Origin: Mycobacterium palustre
GTDB taxonomy: Bacteria; Actinomycetota; Actinomycetes; Mycobacteriales; Mycobacteriaceae
NCBI RefSeq assembly: GCF_002101785.1
Contig: NZ_LQPJ01000124.1
Coordinates: forward strand, 62,001 to 126,000
Reading direction: 5' to 3'
DNA: 64,000 bases
Shown: in pieces, positions 26,171-35,540 of the stretch
Position numbering within the stretch: the stretch's first letter is position 1
Layout of the letters: every line of letters starts with the position of its first letter
Translations under genes and position numbers: made by a program
Notes under the pieces: generated by a model
Seen by the model: the letters and a program-made list of their open reading frames with translations, nothing else
The model's database searches: none
What the model was told of the DNA's origin: nothing

Positions 26171-26183
26171 GTTTCTGTCTCGG

Positions 26184-26200
26184 ACCGTACTGTGTACGGT
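26184..26200. promoter_or_regulatory. Palindrome P2 (candidate TetR operator)
   Basis: ACCGTAC-TGT-GTACGGT is a perfect 7-3-7 inverted repeat. It covers the first possible GTG start of the TetR gene (26192), which is why a later start is preferred for that gene. Confidence 0.8.
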
Positions 26201-26206
26201 GTGGGA

Positions 26207-26866
26207 GTGTCAAGAGAGTCGACGACCCTGCCCGCGAAGCGAGGGCCACGTCCCCGGCTCACCCGCGACGAGGTCCTGTCGGCGGCGCTGCGGGTCATCG
26301 ACTCGGTCCCGCCTAGCGCCTTCACGATGCGTCGGGTCGCCGATGATCTCGGCGTCGGGGTCATGACCTTGTACGGATACGTACGCAGCAAAGAAGAAAT
26401 TCTGGAAGGCCTTGTCGCGCAGCTCATGTCAGACCCCCTTCCCACCGCGGGGACGGCGCCGATCTGGGATGAGTGCCTGCGGGCCGAGGCGCGCCATCTG
26501 CACGGTGTCGGCCGCCGCCACCCGAACCTGGTGATCCTCGTGCTGGGTCAGCACTCGGCGACCCCCGGCTTGTTTCGTCTGCGTGAGCGGATGCTGACCG
26601 CCCTGCTGGACGCCGGCTTTACCGAGGTGACCGCGCTGCACGCCCTTGGCGTGCTGTGTAACTACGCGCTCGGCTTCGCGGGAGCGCAGGCGGCGGCGGC
26701 GCCGATCGACTTGCCGGAACGCATCCGAGAGCTGCCCGAGACCGAGTTTCCCAGCCTGTCCGGCCTGGCAACGGACTACGCCATCCACCTGGACGACGAG
26801 GCCTTCACCTTCGGTCTTGAACTGCTGATGGCCGGTTTGCAGGCGGAACTCGCCAAGGACGGATGA
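26207..26866 (+). CDS. TetR-family regulator of the LuxC/LuxE operon (predicted)
   Basis: A 219-aa TetR protein. Helix-turn-helix FTMRRVADDLGVGVMTLYGYVRSKEEIL in the N-terminal third; a TetR_C-like domain follows. GTG codons at 26192, 26201 and 26207 are in frame; 26207 is chosen because the first lies inside palindrome P2, but the choice is uncertain and the transcript could be leaderless. It is divergent from the LLM-LuxE-LuxC operon and has its own operator type, not the window-wide repeat, so it is likely a local autorepressor. Confidence 0.88.
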   Translation: MSRESTTLPAKRGPRPRLTRDEVLSAALRVIDSVPPSAFTMRRVADDLGVGVMTLYGYVRSKEEILEGLVAQLMSDPLPTAGTAPIWDECLRAEARHLHGVGRRHPNLVILVLGQHSATPGLFRLRERMLTALLDAGFTEVTALHALGVLCNYALGFAGAQAAAAPIDLPERIRELPETEFPSLSGLATDYAIHLDDEAFTFGLELLMAGLQAELAKDG

Positions 26867-26909
26867 CGCTGAGCGGCGGTCGACGGCGCTGAGGCGCGGC
26901 CACTGCCGT

Positions 26910-26924
26910 CCGCGCGGCGCGCGG
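26910..26924. terminator. GC hairpin between convergent genes
   Basis: CCGCGCG-G-CGCGCGG is a perfect inverted repeat with a minimal loop in the 133-bp gap between the convergent TetR and P450 genes. There is no T-tract, which is common for mycobacterial terminators, so this is only a possible terminator. Nothing else is seen in the gap. Confidence 0.3.
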
Positions 26925-26999
26925 AGCGAGTTCGACCGGAGTGCCATCGCCGACCCGACGCTAGATCCGGAATCGCGCGCGCCGTCGGGGCATCGACGA

Positions 27000-28262
27000 T
27001 CAGCCTCGGCCCACGACCTCGGGTTCCAGCCGAATCGGCAGCGCCTCGGCGTAGCCGCTCAGCACCCGTGGTCCCGGCGTGAATGTTGCCGGCATCGCGA
27101 GGTAGCCGTTGACCAGCGGAATCGTCGGATAGTGCCGGACCCGGTCCCGATCGATGCGGTAGTCCGGCAACCGGCGCAACACCTCCTCGAGGAGGATGGC
27201 GATCTCCACAGGAGCCAAAAACGCACCGAGGCAGCGGTGCATGCCGAACCCGAATGCCAGGTGTGTGCTGCCACGGTCGCGGTCGAAATTGATCCGCTCG
27301 GGATCGGTGAAGGTGGCGGGATCGGCATTCGCCGAACCAAGTGCGAGCCATACCCGGTCGCCCGGTTCGAGGTGCTGGTCGTTGATGTCGACCGGGCGGG
27401 CGACCGTGCGGGCGACTCCGGGGCCGGGCGTGAAATAGCGCAGCATCTCGTCGATCGCGGCGGGAATCAGCCCGGGGTCCGCTTGTAACCTAGCCCGCTG
27501 GTCGGGGTGCTCGTCCAAGTAGAGGAACATGCTGGCGATCAGCGCAGTGGAGGTGTCAACGCCCCCGTTGAGCAACATGAACACCATCTCGGTGACCGTT
27601 TCGTCGTCGATGGGCACGCCCTCGACCTCGGCATTGAGCAGCGCCTCGGTGAGATTGGTCGGCGGGGTGTGCGCCGTCGCGCGTCGCGCCTTGACGGTGG
27701 CGCGCAGGTCGTCCAGCAGCCCGGCGAGGTCGCGCGCAGAGCCCGGCTCACGGTAGACGGCCTTGTGCAGGATCGTCGCGTAGTCACTCCATTTCTCCAG
27801 CGACAAGCCGAAGTAGTCGAGCGAGACCATCGCGGGCAGCGGGTTGGCGATGTCGTCGACGAAATCGAGCTCACCGGCCTCGACCACGCGGTCGACGATC
27901 CAGGACACGATCTCCTGCATGCGGGGCCGGTAGTGCTCCACGGCCTTGCGTGACAGCCACGGTGCCAGCACTTGCCGATAGGCCTGTGACTGCGGAGGAT
28001 CCATCTCCATCATGCCCATCCGCACCGGGTTGGTCGGCACGGTCACCCCGCCCTTGACGACGGTGTCACCAAATGTCAGGTCGCGCCCGCAGACGAAAGT
28101 GTCGGACTCCCGCAACACCCGCTTGGCATCGTCGTAGCGGGTGAGGACATAAAAGCCCCCGTGCTGGTCGCTGTGCGCCACCGGGCATTCGTTGCGCATG
28201 CTGGCGTAAATCTCTCGCCAGTTCTGCGCAAAATCCTCGGAATGGTGGTCGAACTGCGTCAT
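27000..28262 (-). CDS. Cytochrome P450
   Basis: A 420-aa P450. I-helix NGGVDTSTA with a Gly-Val-Asp-Thr core, ExxR in EMLRY, heme loop FGFGMHRCLGAFLA with axial Cys344. The C-terminal extension after the heme domain is about 30 residues longer than in the other P450s here. It forms a single-gene unit divergent from an acyl-CoA ligase, with operator S7 upstream. No obvious paralog in the window. Confidence 0.95.
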   Translation of the reverse strand: MTQFDHHSEDFAQNWREIYASMRNECPVAHSDQHGGFYVLTRYDDAKRVLRESDTFVCGRDLTFGDTVVKGGVTVPTNPVRMGMMEMDPPQSQAYRQVLAPWLSRKAVEHYRPRMQEIVSWIVDRVVEAGELDFVDDIANPLPAMVSLDYFGLSLEKWSDYATILHKAVYREPGSARDLAGLLDDLRATVKARRATAHTPPTNLTEALLNAEVEGVPIDDETVTEMVFMLLNGGVDTSTALIASMFLYLDEHPDQRARLQADPGLIPAAIDEMLRYFTPGPGVARTVARPVDINDQHLEPGDRVWLALGSANADPATFTDPERINFDRDRGSTHLAFGFGMHRCLGAFLAPVEIAILLEEVLRRLPDYRIDRDRVRHYPTIPLVNGYLAMPATFTPGPRVLSGYAEALPIRLEPEVVGRG

Positions 28263-28318
28263 GGTGATCTCCGGTTATCGACAGGGCCTCTTCGTCCGGC
28301 GCCATTGGGATGGACGAT

Positions 28319-28335
28319 ACCGATCAGCGTTTGGT
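28319..28335 (-). promoter_or_regulatory. Operator candidate S7
   Basis: Reads ACCAAAC-GCT-GATCGGT toward the P450; a TATCGT -10 box begins at its last base on that strand. Its distance to the P450 start is 56 bp. Confidence 0.65.
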
Positions 28336-28397
28336 AAAACAACATTGCCCTGCCTGCCGAGCGGCTTCGGAGTGAGCATGGGCGCCTTTTACTACCA

Positions 28398-28414
28398 TTC
28401 ATACGTCGTTTGGT
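28398..28414 (+). promoter_or_regulatory. Operator candidate S8
   Basis: TTCATAC-GTC-GTTTGGT: perfect right arm, weak left arm. It lies 24 bp before the acyl-CoA ligase start, 79 bp centre-to-centre from S7, so each divergent gene has its own copy. Confidence 0.5.
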
Positions 28415-28438
28415 AACTCCGTCGCGATTGGAGCGAAA

Positions 28439-29974
28439 TTGGCCTTCTTCGCCACCGACTGGGTGGATTACCATGCGCAGCACCGCCCGGATGCGCTCGC
28501 GCTCGGCTGCGCCGAAGACGGAATCCGAACGACGTGGGCTGAACTCGAGCAACGGGTGGCAGGTCTTGCCGCCACGCTGCGCGGACTCGGCGCCGGTCAC
28601 GGTGACCGGGTTGCGCTGATCGCCGAGAATCATCCCCGGGTGTTCGAGGTGCAATTCGCGTGCATGCGCCTCGGGGCGCTGTTCGTCCCACTCAACTGGC
28701 GCCTGCATACCGCTGAGATCCAAGAGATATGTCTGGACGCTCAGCCACGCATCATTGTTTACGACGGTGTCTGGGCAGAGGTCGCTCTCGAGGTCGCCAC
28801 CAAGGCAGGGATCCCGCGTCAGCTCTCCTGGGATTGCCCGCAAGGCCCGATCGACTATGAAGATGCGATCTGGACAGCCAGGCCGTTGCGGGCGACGGGT
28901 GAGATCACGATGGATGACCCGACCCACATCCTCTATACGTCGGGCACCACGGGAAAGCCGAAGGGTGCCATCTCGACCAACTCGACTTTGGTGTGGCAGG
29001 CCCTCAGCGCCGCGCACACCACCGGCTTCTCACAACCCGGCTGCCACCATCTCAACCCGATGCCGTTGTTCCACGCCGGGGGACTGAACGTGATGGCCAA
29101 TTCGATTCTTTACTTCGGCGGGGCAGTGACGACGATGGCGCGCTTCGACCCCGAGCAGGTGCTGCAGCAGATGCTGAGCCGGCAGCCGCCGATCACGCAT
29201 TTCGCCGCGATTCCACTGATGTACCAGCGCATCGCCGACCTGCCCGGCTTCTCGAGTGCGAACCTGTCGCACCTTCGGCACGGGGTGATCGCCGGGGCGG
29301 TCGCCGGACCGGAGTTGCTACAGCGGTGGGCCGACCACGGTTTTCCGCTTCAGCCTCAGTACGGCGGCACCGAGATGGGGCCGATGGCAACGGTTTTGGA
29401 CAACGAAAGGGCGAACATCGGCGTCGCCAAGAAGGGGTCGACGGGCCGCGCGGCACCACACACCCAGATCAGGTTGGTCGATTCCGCCGGCCGTGACGTC
29501 GAAACCGGGGTGACGGGTGAAATCTGGTTGCGCGGTCCGAGCATCACCGTCGGCTACTGGGGGCAGGACAAGGCCGCATACTTCACCGAGGACGGCTGGT
29601 TCAAGACGGGCGACGCCGCCTACCGCGACGTCGACGGCTTCTACTACCCGTCGGGACGCACCAAGGAGATGTTCAAATCAGGCGGCGAGAACGTCTACCC
29701 GGCCGAGGTCGAGCAGGTGCTCGCTCTGCATCCGCACGTCGGTGACGTCGCCGTTGTCGGCGTCACCGACGCGACGTGGGGCGAAGTCGGGCTGGCGGTC
29801 GTGGTACCGGCCCCGGGCACGGCAGTGACCCTCGACGAGCTCAACGCCTTTGCCGCGCAGCGGTTGGCGCGCTACAAGCTGCCCAAGCGACTGTCGGTGG
29901 TGGATCAGTTGCCACGCAACGTGACCGGCAAGGTGTCCAGGGCGCAGCTCAAGTTGGACTACGGCAGCAATTAA
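28439..29974 (+). CDS. Acyl-CoA synthetase (AMP-binding)
   Basis: A 511-aa ANL ligase. Phosphate loop ILYTSGTTGKPKGA near residue 165, YGGTEMG near 306, hinge GRTKEMFKSGGENVYP, and C-terminal lysine in RNVTGKVSRAQLK. It is closely related to the ligase at 33939. The TTG start is preceded by GGAG at a 5-bp distance. It would convert a carboxylic acid to its CoA ester for degradation. Single-gene unit under operator S8. Confidence 0.95.
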   Translation: MAFFATDWVDYHAQHRPDALALGCAEDGIRTTWAELEQRVAGLAATLRGLGAGHGDRVALIAENHPRVFEVQFACMRLGALFVPLNWRLHTAEIQEICLDAQPRIIVYDGVWAEVALEVATKAGIPRQLSWDCPQGPIDYEDAIWTARPLRATGEITMDDPTHILYTSGTTGKPKGAISTNSTLVWQALSAAHTTGFSQPGCHHLNPMPLFHAGGLNVMANSILYFGGAVTTMARFDPEQVLQQMLSRQPPITHFAAIPLMYQRIADLPGFSSANLSHLRHGVIAGAVAGPELLQRWADHGFPLQPQYGGTEMGPMATVLDNERANIGVAKKGSTGRAAPHTQIRLVDSAGRDVETGVTGEIWLRGPSITVGYWGQDKAAYFTEDGWFKTGDAAYRDVDGFYYPSGRTKEMFKSGGENVYPAEVEQVLALHPHVGDVAVVGVTDATWGEVGLAVVVPAPGTAVTLDELNAFAAQRLARYKLPKRLSVVDQLPRNVTGKVSRAQLKLDYGSN

Positions 29975-30015
29975 GAGTCGCCCGGCCGCTCCGGCGGTCG
30001 TGCCGACGGCCGACA

Positions 30016-31653
30016 TCAGGTCGCGTGCTGTGCCAGTCGTGCGTTGTCCGACGTGCGTGTTCTCCCTTTGCGCAGGTCGCGCAGCAGGGTGCGGGCAGCT
30101 TGCTGACCGGGCAGGCCGGATACCGAGGGCCCCGGGTGGGTGCCGCCGCCGCTGAGATATAGGCCCGGCACCGGTGTCCGGTAGCCCCCGAAACCCCACG
30201 CCGGCCGGAATGGGCCGAGGTGCATCATCGTCATGTCGACGTGGTAGACGTTGCCGGTGGGCACGCTGGTTCGCGCCATCATCTCCGGTGGTGACTCGAC
30301 CCAGCGAGCGACCTCCAAAGACTCGAAGCCGTCCAGGTAACTCATTGCGTGTTCGACCAGAGCCTTCTCCGTGGCGGCCTTCATGTCGTCCCACCCTTCG
30401 GCGGGTTCCAACGGCACCCATCCCGACCACAGGCTCAGACAGTCTTGGCCGGCGGGCGCCAGGGTTGAGTCCATCGCGGTGTTGATCATGCTCGCGTAAG
30501 GCAGTGGGTCGGGCAGTCGGCCGCTACCCGCGTCGGTGATCGCCCGGCAGATATCGTCGATGCTTCCCACGACGTGGGTGGGCGTCCGTAGATCGAGTCC
30601 GTCGGTGCGCGCGGCGTTGTGCCGCTTCAACTGCAGCTTGCCGCGAAAAGCGACCTGAATCTTGAAGTGTGCGCAGTTGCCGCTACGCGTCGGTATGTGT
30701 GAAGCGCGCGCGGCCATGCGTTCTGACAATGCACCGTCCGGTAGCCATTTGTTCAACACCTGCGTCGGCTCGGTCGCCGTCAGCACGGTGCGGGCGCGCA
30801 GCTCCGCACCCGTGGTCAGCCGCACGCCGGCGATGTGACCGCCGTCGAGCAGCAGTTCTTGGACGCGGGCAGACGTCTGGACCCGGCCGCCGGCCGCGAC
30901 CAGTGAGCGTTCCAGCGCTCGTGGCAGCATGCCCATCCCGCCCCGCGGACGTGCCATGCCGACACGCATGATCAGCGGGACGATCAGCAAGTTGATCCCG
31001 GTGTGCTCCATGGTGATCGGCGAACCGAAGTTAGCGAGCTGAGCCAGGCCGCTTTGCACTAGCGGATGTTCGAACCGCTCCTGAATCGCCTGGGCGGCCG
31101 AAACGGTGGCCAACGAGGCGAGGGTGGGGATACCGCGTGGGCGGCGCAGCTTGCTCGCGGCGCGCAGCACGCTGCCCAGATCGGGTCGCGTCGGATTGGT
31201 CGCCATCAGTTCGATCGCGGCATCCGATATCGGCATCAGCTGCTCGATGAGCTGTTCGAAAGTCCGGGCGTCGCGCCGGGAGAAATGTGCTACCTCTGCC
31301 ACGGTGCGGTCGACGTCGCGCCAGAACGCGAGCGACCCGCCGTCGGGGGCGAGCGCTACGTACGGGGGATCGACGTCGATCTCGTGGTAGCCGTACCGGG
31401 CGAGCTCGAGATCCCTGGGAACCGTCGAGGCTCGAAGCGATATGACGTCGTCTGCGCAGGGGCTGAACCAGTGCTCGGGCGCTTCGGGGATCAGGATCTC
31501 CGTGGTCGTACAGCCCCCGAGCACATCGCGGCTTTCCAGCACCAGGACGTCCAGCCCGGCTCGAGCGAGATAGCACGCGGCTACCAGCCCATTGTGGCCG
31601 CCGCCGACAACGAGGACATCCGCGACGCGCTCTGTGGACAAGGGTCCGCTCAC
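30016..31653 (-). CDS. FAD-dependent oxidoreductase, CrtI/phytoene-dehydrogenase-like
   Basis: A 545-aa flavoprotein with Rossmann motif VVGGGHNGLVAACYLARAG near the N-terminus followed by ESRDVLGGC. A C-terminal FAD-contact motif lies in GLYLSGGGTHPGPSVSG. The GTG at 31653 has CTCCTC (ribosome site on the minus strand) 7 bp upstream and is preferred to the ATG at 31710, which lies inside operator S9. Such enzymes dehydrogenate or isomerise isoprenoid and lipid chains; the substrate is not known. It is much longer than the CrtI-like protein at 14352. Confidence 0.9.
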   Translation of the reverse strand: MSGPLSTERVADVLVVGGGHNGLVAACYLARAGLDVLVLESRDVLGGCTTTEILIPEAPEHWFSPCADDVISLRASTVPRDLELARYGYHEIDVDPPYVALAPDGGSLAFWRDVDRTVAEVAHFSRRDARTFEQLIEQLMPISDAAIELMATNPTRPDLGSVLRAASKLRRPRGIPTLASLATVSAAQAIQERFEHPLVQSGLAQLANFGSPITMEHTGINLLIVPLIMRVGMARPRGGMGMLPRALERSLVAAGGRVQTSARVQELLLDGGHIAGVRLTTGAELRARTVLTATEPTQVLNKWLPDGALSERMAARASHIPTRSGNCAHFKIQVAFRGKLQLKRHNAARTDGLDLRTPTHVVGSIDDICRAITDAGSGRLPDPLPYASMINTAMDSTLAPAGQDCLSLWSGWVPLEPAEGWDDMKAATEKALVEHAMSYLDGFESLEVARWVESPPEMMARTSVPTGNVYHVDMTMMHLGPFRPAWGFGGYRTPVPGLYLSGGGTHPGPSVSGLPGQQAARTLLRDLRKGRTRTSDNARLAQHAT

Positions 31654-31705
31654 TGACTGTCTCCTCACCACGATGTGTTCGAGCAGCGTGTTGGGAGCTG
31701 AGGTT

Positions 31706-31722
31706 ATCAAACAACGTTAGGC
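31706..31722 (-). promoter_or_regulatory. Operator candidate S9
   Basis: ATCAAAC-AAC-GTTAGGC on the plus strand. Read toward the FAD oxidoreductase, TAACCT follows the repeat as a possible -10 box. Confidence 0.6.
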
Positions 31723-31723
31723 T

Positions 31724-31740
31724 GCTCAATGCCGTTTGGT
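31724..31740 (+). promoter_or_regulatory. Operator half-site S10
   Basis: Perfect right arm GTTTGGT (31734-31740) with a poor left arm. Its centre is 18 bp from S9, so it may be an accessory site. Weak by itself. Confidence 0.35.
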
Positions 31741-31781
31741 GGAGGAAGTGTTACGGACGCCGGCCGATACTTTCGGAGTAA

Positions 31782-31798
31782 ACCAATCAGTGTTAGCT
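31782..31798 (+). promoter_or_regulatory. Operator candidate S11
   Basis: ACCAATC-AGT-GTTAGCT. TAGCTT (31794-31799) overlaps its right arm as a -10 box, 89 bp before the aldehyde dehydrogenase start. This is the likely promoter of the eight-gene unit. Confidence 0.65.
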
Positions 31799-31887
31799 TT
31801 ACACGCTGTGAGTGCGGTCACCTGGCGCTACCAGCCGGGCCGCATCGACTGCCTGCTACCTCACTCGAGAAAGAGAAGGCGAGAACT

Positions 31888-33288
31888 ATGGTCGCGATGA
31901 CGATCAACGGGAACAAAGTCCACGCGCAGGCAACCTTTGACGTGATCAATCCCGCGACGGGCGACGTGGTGGGTCAAGCGCCGGAGTGCTCCGTCGAGCA
32001 ACTCAATGACACGCTGGAAAGTGCGCAAGCCGCCGGGCGGTCGTGGCGGCTGGAAGAAGCCGAGCGACGCAAAGCGCTACTGCGGCTGGCGGACGCGATC
32101 GCCGCTGCCCACAGCGAACTCGCGACCACGCTGACAGCGGAGACGGGCAAGCCCGCCCCGCTGTCCGCCAGTGAGGTGCAGATCTGCGTCGCGTGGTTGC
32201 AGGTTTTCGCCCAGATGGAAATCCCGCGGCGGATCCTGCAGGACGACAGCAGCGCGCTCATCGAAGTCGCGCAGCGGCCCATCGGTGTTGTCGGCGCGAT
32301 CACGCCGTGGAATTTCCCGCTGGGGCTAGCGATGTGGAAGATCGCGCCGGCGCTGTTGGCCGGCAACACCGTCGTCGTCAAGCCCTCGCCCTTCACCCCG
32401 ATGGCAACCCTGCTGCTGGGCGAGATCATGGGCGAGGTATTGCCGCCCGGCGTGCTGAACGTGATCTCGGGTGGAGACGATTTGGGACGGGCGCTGGTAG
32501 CGCATCCGATTCCCCGCAAAATCACCTTCACCGGTTCGATCGCCGGCGGCAAGAATGTCGCCGTGGCGGCCGGCGCCGACCTCAAGCGGCTGACATTGGA
32601 ACTCGGCGGCAACGACGCTGCAATCCTGTTGCCTGGCGCCGATCTGGCTTCGGTGATCCCGGCGCTGCTCGGCGTGGCTTTCTTCAATACCGGCCAGGCG
32701 TGCGCCCTGCCCAAGCGGATCTACGTGCCGGACGGGGTGTACGCCGAGGCGATCGAGGCCTTCGGAGCCGCAGCATCGGCGATCGCGGTCGGTGACCCGA
32801 CCGATCCGGCCACGCAAATGGGTCCGCTGTCCACCCGACCGCAGTTCGAACGCGTCAAAGGCCTGGTGCAGGACGCCGTGGCCAACGGTGCCCGGGTCGT
32901 CGCCGGTGGTGACGCGATCGACGGGCCGGGCTACTACTTCAAGCCCACCATCCTCGCCGATGTCGCCGAGGGTGTCGCGGTCGTCGATGAGGAGCAGTTC
33001 GGTCCGGTGCTGCCGATCCTGCGCTATTCGCGGGTGGACGAAGCGGTCGAGCGGGCCAACGCGACGATGTACGGCCTGTGCGGTTCGGTGTGGGGCTCCG
33101 ATGAAGTGGCTGCCCGTGAGGTGGCCGAACGCCTCGAGTGCGGTACAGCCTTCGTCAACACCCACGCGGCGCTGCTGCCGACGGTGCCGTTCGGTGGCGC
33201 CAAATGGAGCGGCATCGGTGTGGAGAACGGGGTCGACGGGCTGCTGGCGTTCACCGAGCCTCAAGTGGTGCATACCGCACGAGCCTGA
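31888..33288 (+). CDS. Aldehyde dehydrogenase
   Basis: A 466-aa aldehyde dehydrogenase. General base Glu238 in LELGGND, nucleophile Cys272 in NTGQACALPKRIY, cofactor site FTGSIAGG. ATG 31888 is chosen; an in-frame ATG at 31729 would put operators S10 and S11 inside the gene. It is the first of eight co-directed genes ending with the OYE-like reductase, and probably oxidises the product of a P450 or dehydrogenase step. Confidence 0.95.
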   Translation: MVAMTINGNKVHAQATFDVINPATGDVVGQAPECSVEQLNDTLESAQAAGRSWRLEEAERRKALLRLADAIAAAHSELATTLTAETGKPAPLSASEVQICVAWLQVFAQMEIPRRILQDDSSALIEVAQRPIGVVGAITPWNFPLGLAMWKIAPALLAGNTVVVKPSPFTPMATLLLGEIMGEVLPPGVLNVISGGDDLGRALVAHPIPRKITFTGSIAGGKNVAVAAGADLKRLTLELGGNDAAILLPGADLASVIPALLGVAFFNTGQACALPKRIYVPDGVYAEAIEAFGAAASAIAVGDPTDPATQMGPLSTRPQFERVKGLVQDAVANGARVVAGGDAIDGPGYYFKPTILADVAEGVAVVDEEQFGPVLPILRYSRVDEAVERANATMYGLCGSVWGSDEVAAREVAERLECGTAFVNTHAALLPTVPFGGAKWSGIGVENGVDGLLAFTEPQVVHTARA

Positions 33289-33345
33289 CGTCACGTCGGA
33301 CGTGTCACGAAACCTGTTGAGCAACCGCATGGAAGGACATGCTCG

Positions 33346-33870
33346 ATGACCCGAAGTTCCTCGCCGCCCTCACGTGGCGACGTTCAGGTTGACTCGCTCG
33401 CTGATGCCCGCGCGTTCACACTCAGCGACGAGGAGGTCGCGCAACTGCTGGCAGAGCAATTCGAGTGCACCTTCTGCTGGACGAACCGCGCTGGCGACCC
33501 GGTCGCGCTGACTGAGGCTTTCATTCACGCTGAAGGCGCAATCTGGTTGTGCGCCGAGGAATCCCGGGTTCGCGTCAAAGCGATCATGCGCGATCCCCGC
33601 TCGTGCGTGGTCATCTCTTCGATGGGCACCTCGATGGGTCATTCAAAGTCGGTTTCCTTCAAGGGAATTAGCGAGGTCGTCCGGGAACGCCAACGCATTC
33701 TGTGGTTCCTGGCCGAGATCGCCCGCCGCTACGACCCGCACGACGAGCAGGCGCAGCAGGCCCATGCTCGCGCAGCCGATCACCCGGGGCGCGTCGTGAT
33801 CAAGTTCGTGCCCACCGTGCGGACGAATGCCTTCGATGGCCATCGGGCACGTAGGAGAAGGGCGGGCTGA
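33346..33870 (+). CDS. Pyridoxamine-phosphate-oxidase-like split-barrel protein
   Basis: A 174-aa split beta-barrel flavin-binding-type protein. FTLSDEEVAQLLAEQFECTFCWTNRAGDPVA at the start and RVKAIMRDPRSCVVIS in the middle are typical of the PNPOx/F420-dependent oxidoreductase group. Cofactor could be FMN or F420; mycobacteria have many F420 members. It sits 57 bp behind the aldehyde dehydrogenase. Function in the pathway is unknown. Confidence 0.83.
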   Translation: MTRSSSPPSRGDVQVDSLADARAFTLSDEEVAQLLAEQFECTFCWTNRAGDPVALTEAFIHAEGAIWLCAEESRVRVKAIMRDPRSCVVISSMGTSMGHSKSVSFKGISEVVRERQRILWFLAEIARRYDPHDEQAQQAHARAADHPGRVVIKFVPTVRTNAFDGHRARRRRAG

Positions 33871-33938
33871 CGAAACATGCATTGTTCGTACATCGTTGCC
33901 ACGACGCCGGCTTCAGACGGTCGTGCCCCCTGGTGACA

Positions 33939-35540
33939 ATGCCGTCGAGGACTTTCCAATTTCCGGTATCGGATTGGGTCGCGCACCACGCTTCGGTTCG
34001 GCCGCACGCCATCGCGCTGGCCAGCGCCGACACTGGCGAGCAGGTGAGTTGGGCCCAGCTGGAGCAGCGAGTGGGCTTGGCCGCTGCCGCGCTGCTGGCA
34101 CATGGACTGCGGCCGGGAGACCGGATCGCCGTCGTCGCCGACAACGCGCCACGGGCGTTCGTGCTGCAGTTCGCCGCGATGCGGGCGGGTGTGGTCATGG
34201 TGCCGCTGAACTGGCGGCTGGTCACCGCGGAGATGCGGCACCAGTGCATCGACGCCGCCGTGTCCGCACTGACCCACGACGCAACCTGGGTCGAACCCGC
34301 GCGCGACGTGGCCGACGGCGCGGGCGTGCAGACCATTCTCGAGCTGGAGACATTGACCAGCGCCGAGCCCGGCAATGGACTCGTTCCGCTGCCGCCGCAA
34401 CCCCACGACCCTGACGCCATCACGCACATCCTCTACACGTCCGGCACCACCGGTACGCCGAAGGGAGCGTTGGTCTCGCACGCATCGATGATGTGGAACG
34501 CCTTCAACATCCTCACCGCGGCTCAGGTCGCGGCCCCGGCTGTGAACATGCTCAACCCAATGCCGTTGTTCCATGCCGGCGGGTTGAACGTGCTGGCCAA
34601 CCCGATACTGATGCATGGCGGGCAGGTCACCACGATGGCGCGCTGGAACCCGGCGGCAATCCTGGCTTACATCGGCGAGCAGACCAACGGGGTGACCCAT
34701 CTGACCACCGCGCCGTCGCTGCTTCAGACCCTCATCGACGATCCGACGTTCGGCACCACCGACTTCGGCACGATGCGCAAGATCGTCCTGGGCGGCGGTA
34801 CCACCACTCCGCAGCTGCTGCGGGCCTTCGCTGCCAAGGGTGTCGCGCTGCACCCGCAGTACGGCGGCACCGAGACTGGCCCGGCCGCGCTGGTGCTCGA
34901 GGAGGGACTGGAGCGGGCGCTGTCGGGGACGTGCGGCAAGCCGGTGCTGCATACCGCGGTGCGGTTGGTCGATCCCGACACGTTGACCGATGTCGCCGAC
35001 GACGTGGTCGGCGAGGTGTGGCTGAAGGGGCCGGCGGTCACCCCTGGCTACTGGAACCTGCCCAACGAACAGTATTTCGTGGACGGCTGGTTCCGCACCG
35101 GCGATGCGGCCCGCCGCGATGCCGACGGCTATTTTTATTTCGCCGGTCGCTACAAGGACATGTACAAGTCCGGTGGCGAGAACGTCTATGCGGCCGAAGT
35201 CGAAAACGTTCTCATCGACCTGCCCGAAGTCGCCGAGGTGGCGATCATCGGCGTCCCCGACGCGAAGTGGGGCGAGGTAGGCCTGGCGGTCGTGGTGGCG
35301 AGCCCGGGCGCCGACGTGACCCTCGACGCTCTGCAATCTGCGTGCGCGGGCCGCATCGCCCGCTACAAGTACCCCAAACACCTTGACGTCGTCGCGGCGC
35401 TGCCCCGCAATGCCACCGGAAAGGTGGCCAAGGCGGCGCTGCGTGAGCACTACCACTCGGCTACGGCAACGCCCGCGCCAACCGACCACGAATCCCTGGT
35501 CACTCACCAGAAGGAGAGTCACGATGTCAGTCGCCGCTAA
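33939..35540 (+). CDS. Acyl-CoA synthetase (AMP-binding)
   Basis: A 533-aa ANL ligase. ILYTSGTTGTPKGA, YGGTETG, GRYKDMYKSGGENVY and RNATGKVAKAALR are all in place. It is a near paralog of the ligase at 28439. The ATG at 33939 is preferred over an earlier in-frame start at 33882 because homologous ligases begin just before FPVSDWVAHHA. Its 3' end overlaps the SnoaL gene by 17 bp. It likely makes a CoA ester within the eight-gene unit. Confidence 0.94.
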   Translation: MPSRTFQFPVSDWVAHHASVRPHAIALASADTGEQVSWAQLEQRVGLAAAALLAHGLRPGDRIAVVADNAPRAFVLQFAAMRAGVVMVPLNWRLVTAEMRHQCIDAAVSALTHDATWVEPARDVADGAGVQTILELETLTSAEPGNGLVPLPPQPHDPDAITHILYTSGTTGTPKGALVSHASMMWNAFNILTAAQVAAPAVNMLNPMPLFHAGGLNVLANPILMHGGQVTTMARWNPAAILAYIGEQTNGVTHLTTAPSLLQTLIDDPTFGTTDFGTMRKIVLGGGTTTPQLLRAFAAKGVALHPQYGGTETGPAALVLEEGLERALSGTCGKPVLHTAVRLVDPDTLTDVADDVVGEVWLKGPAVTPGYWNLPNEQYFVDGWFRTGDAARRDADGYFYFAGRYKDMYKSGGENVYAAEVENVLIDLPEVAEVAIIGVPDAKWGEVGLAVVVASPGADVTLDALQSACAGRIARYKYPKHLDVVAALPRNATGKVAKAALREHYHSATATPAPTDHESLVTHQKESHDVSRR

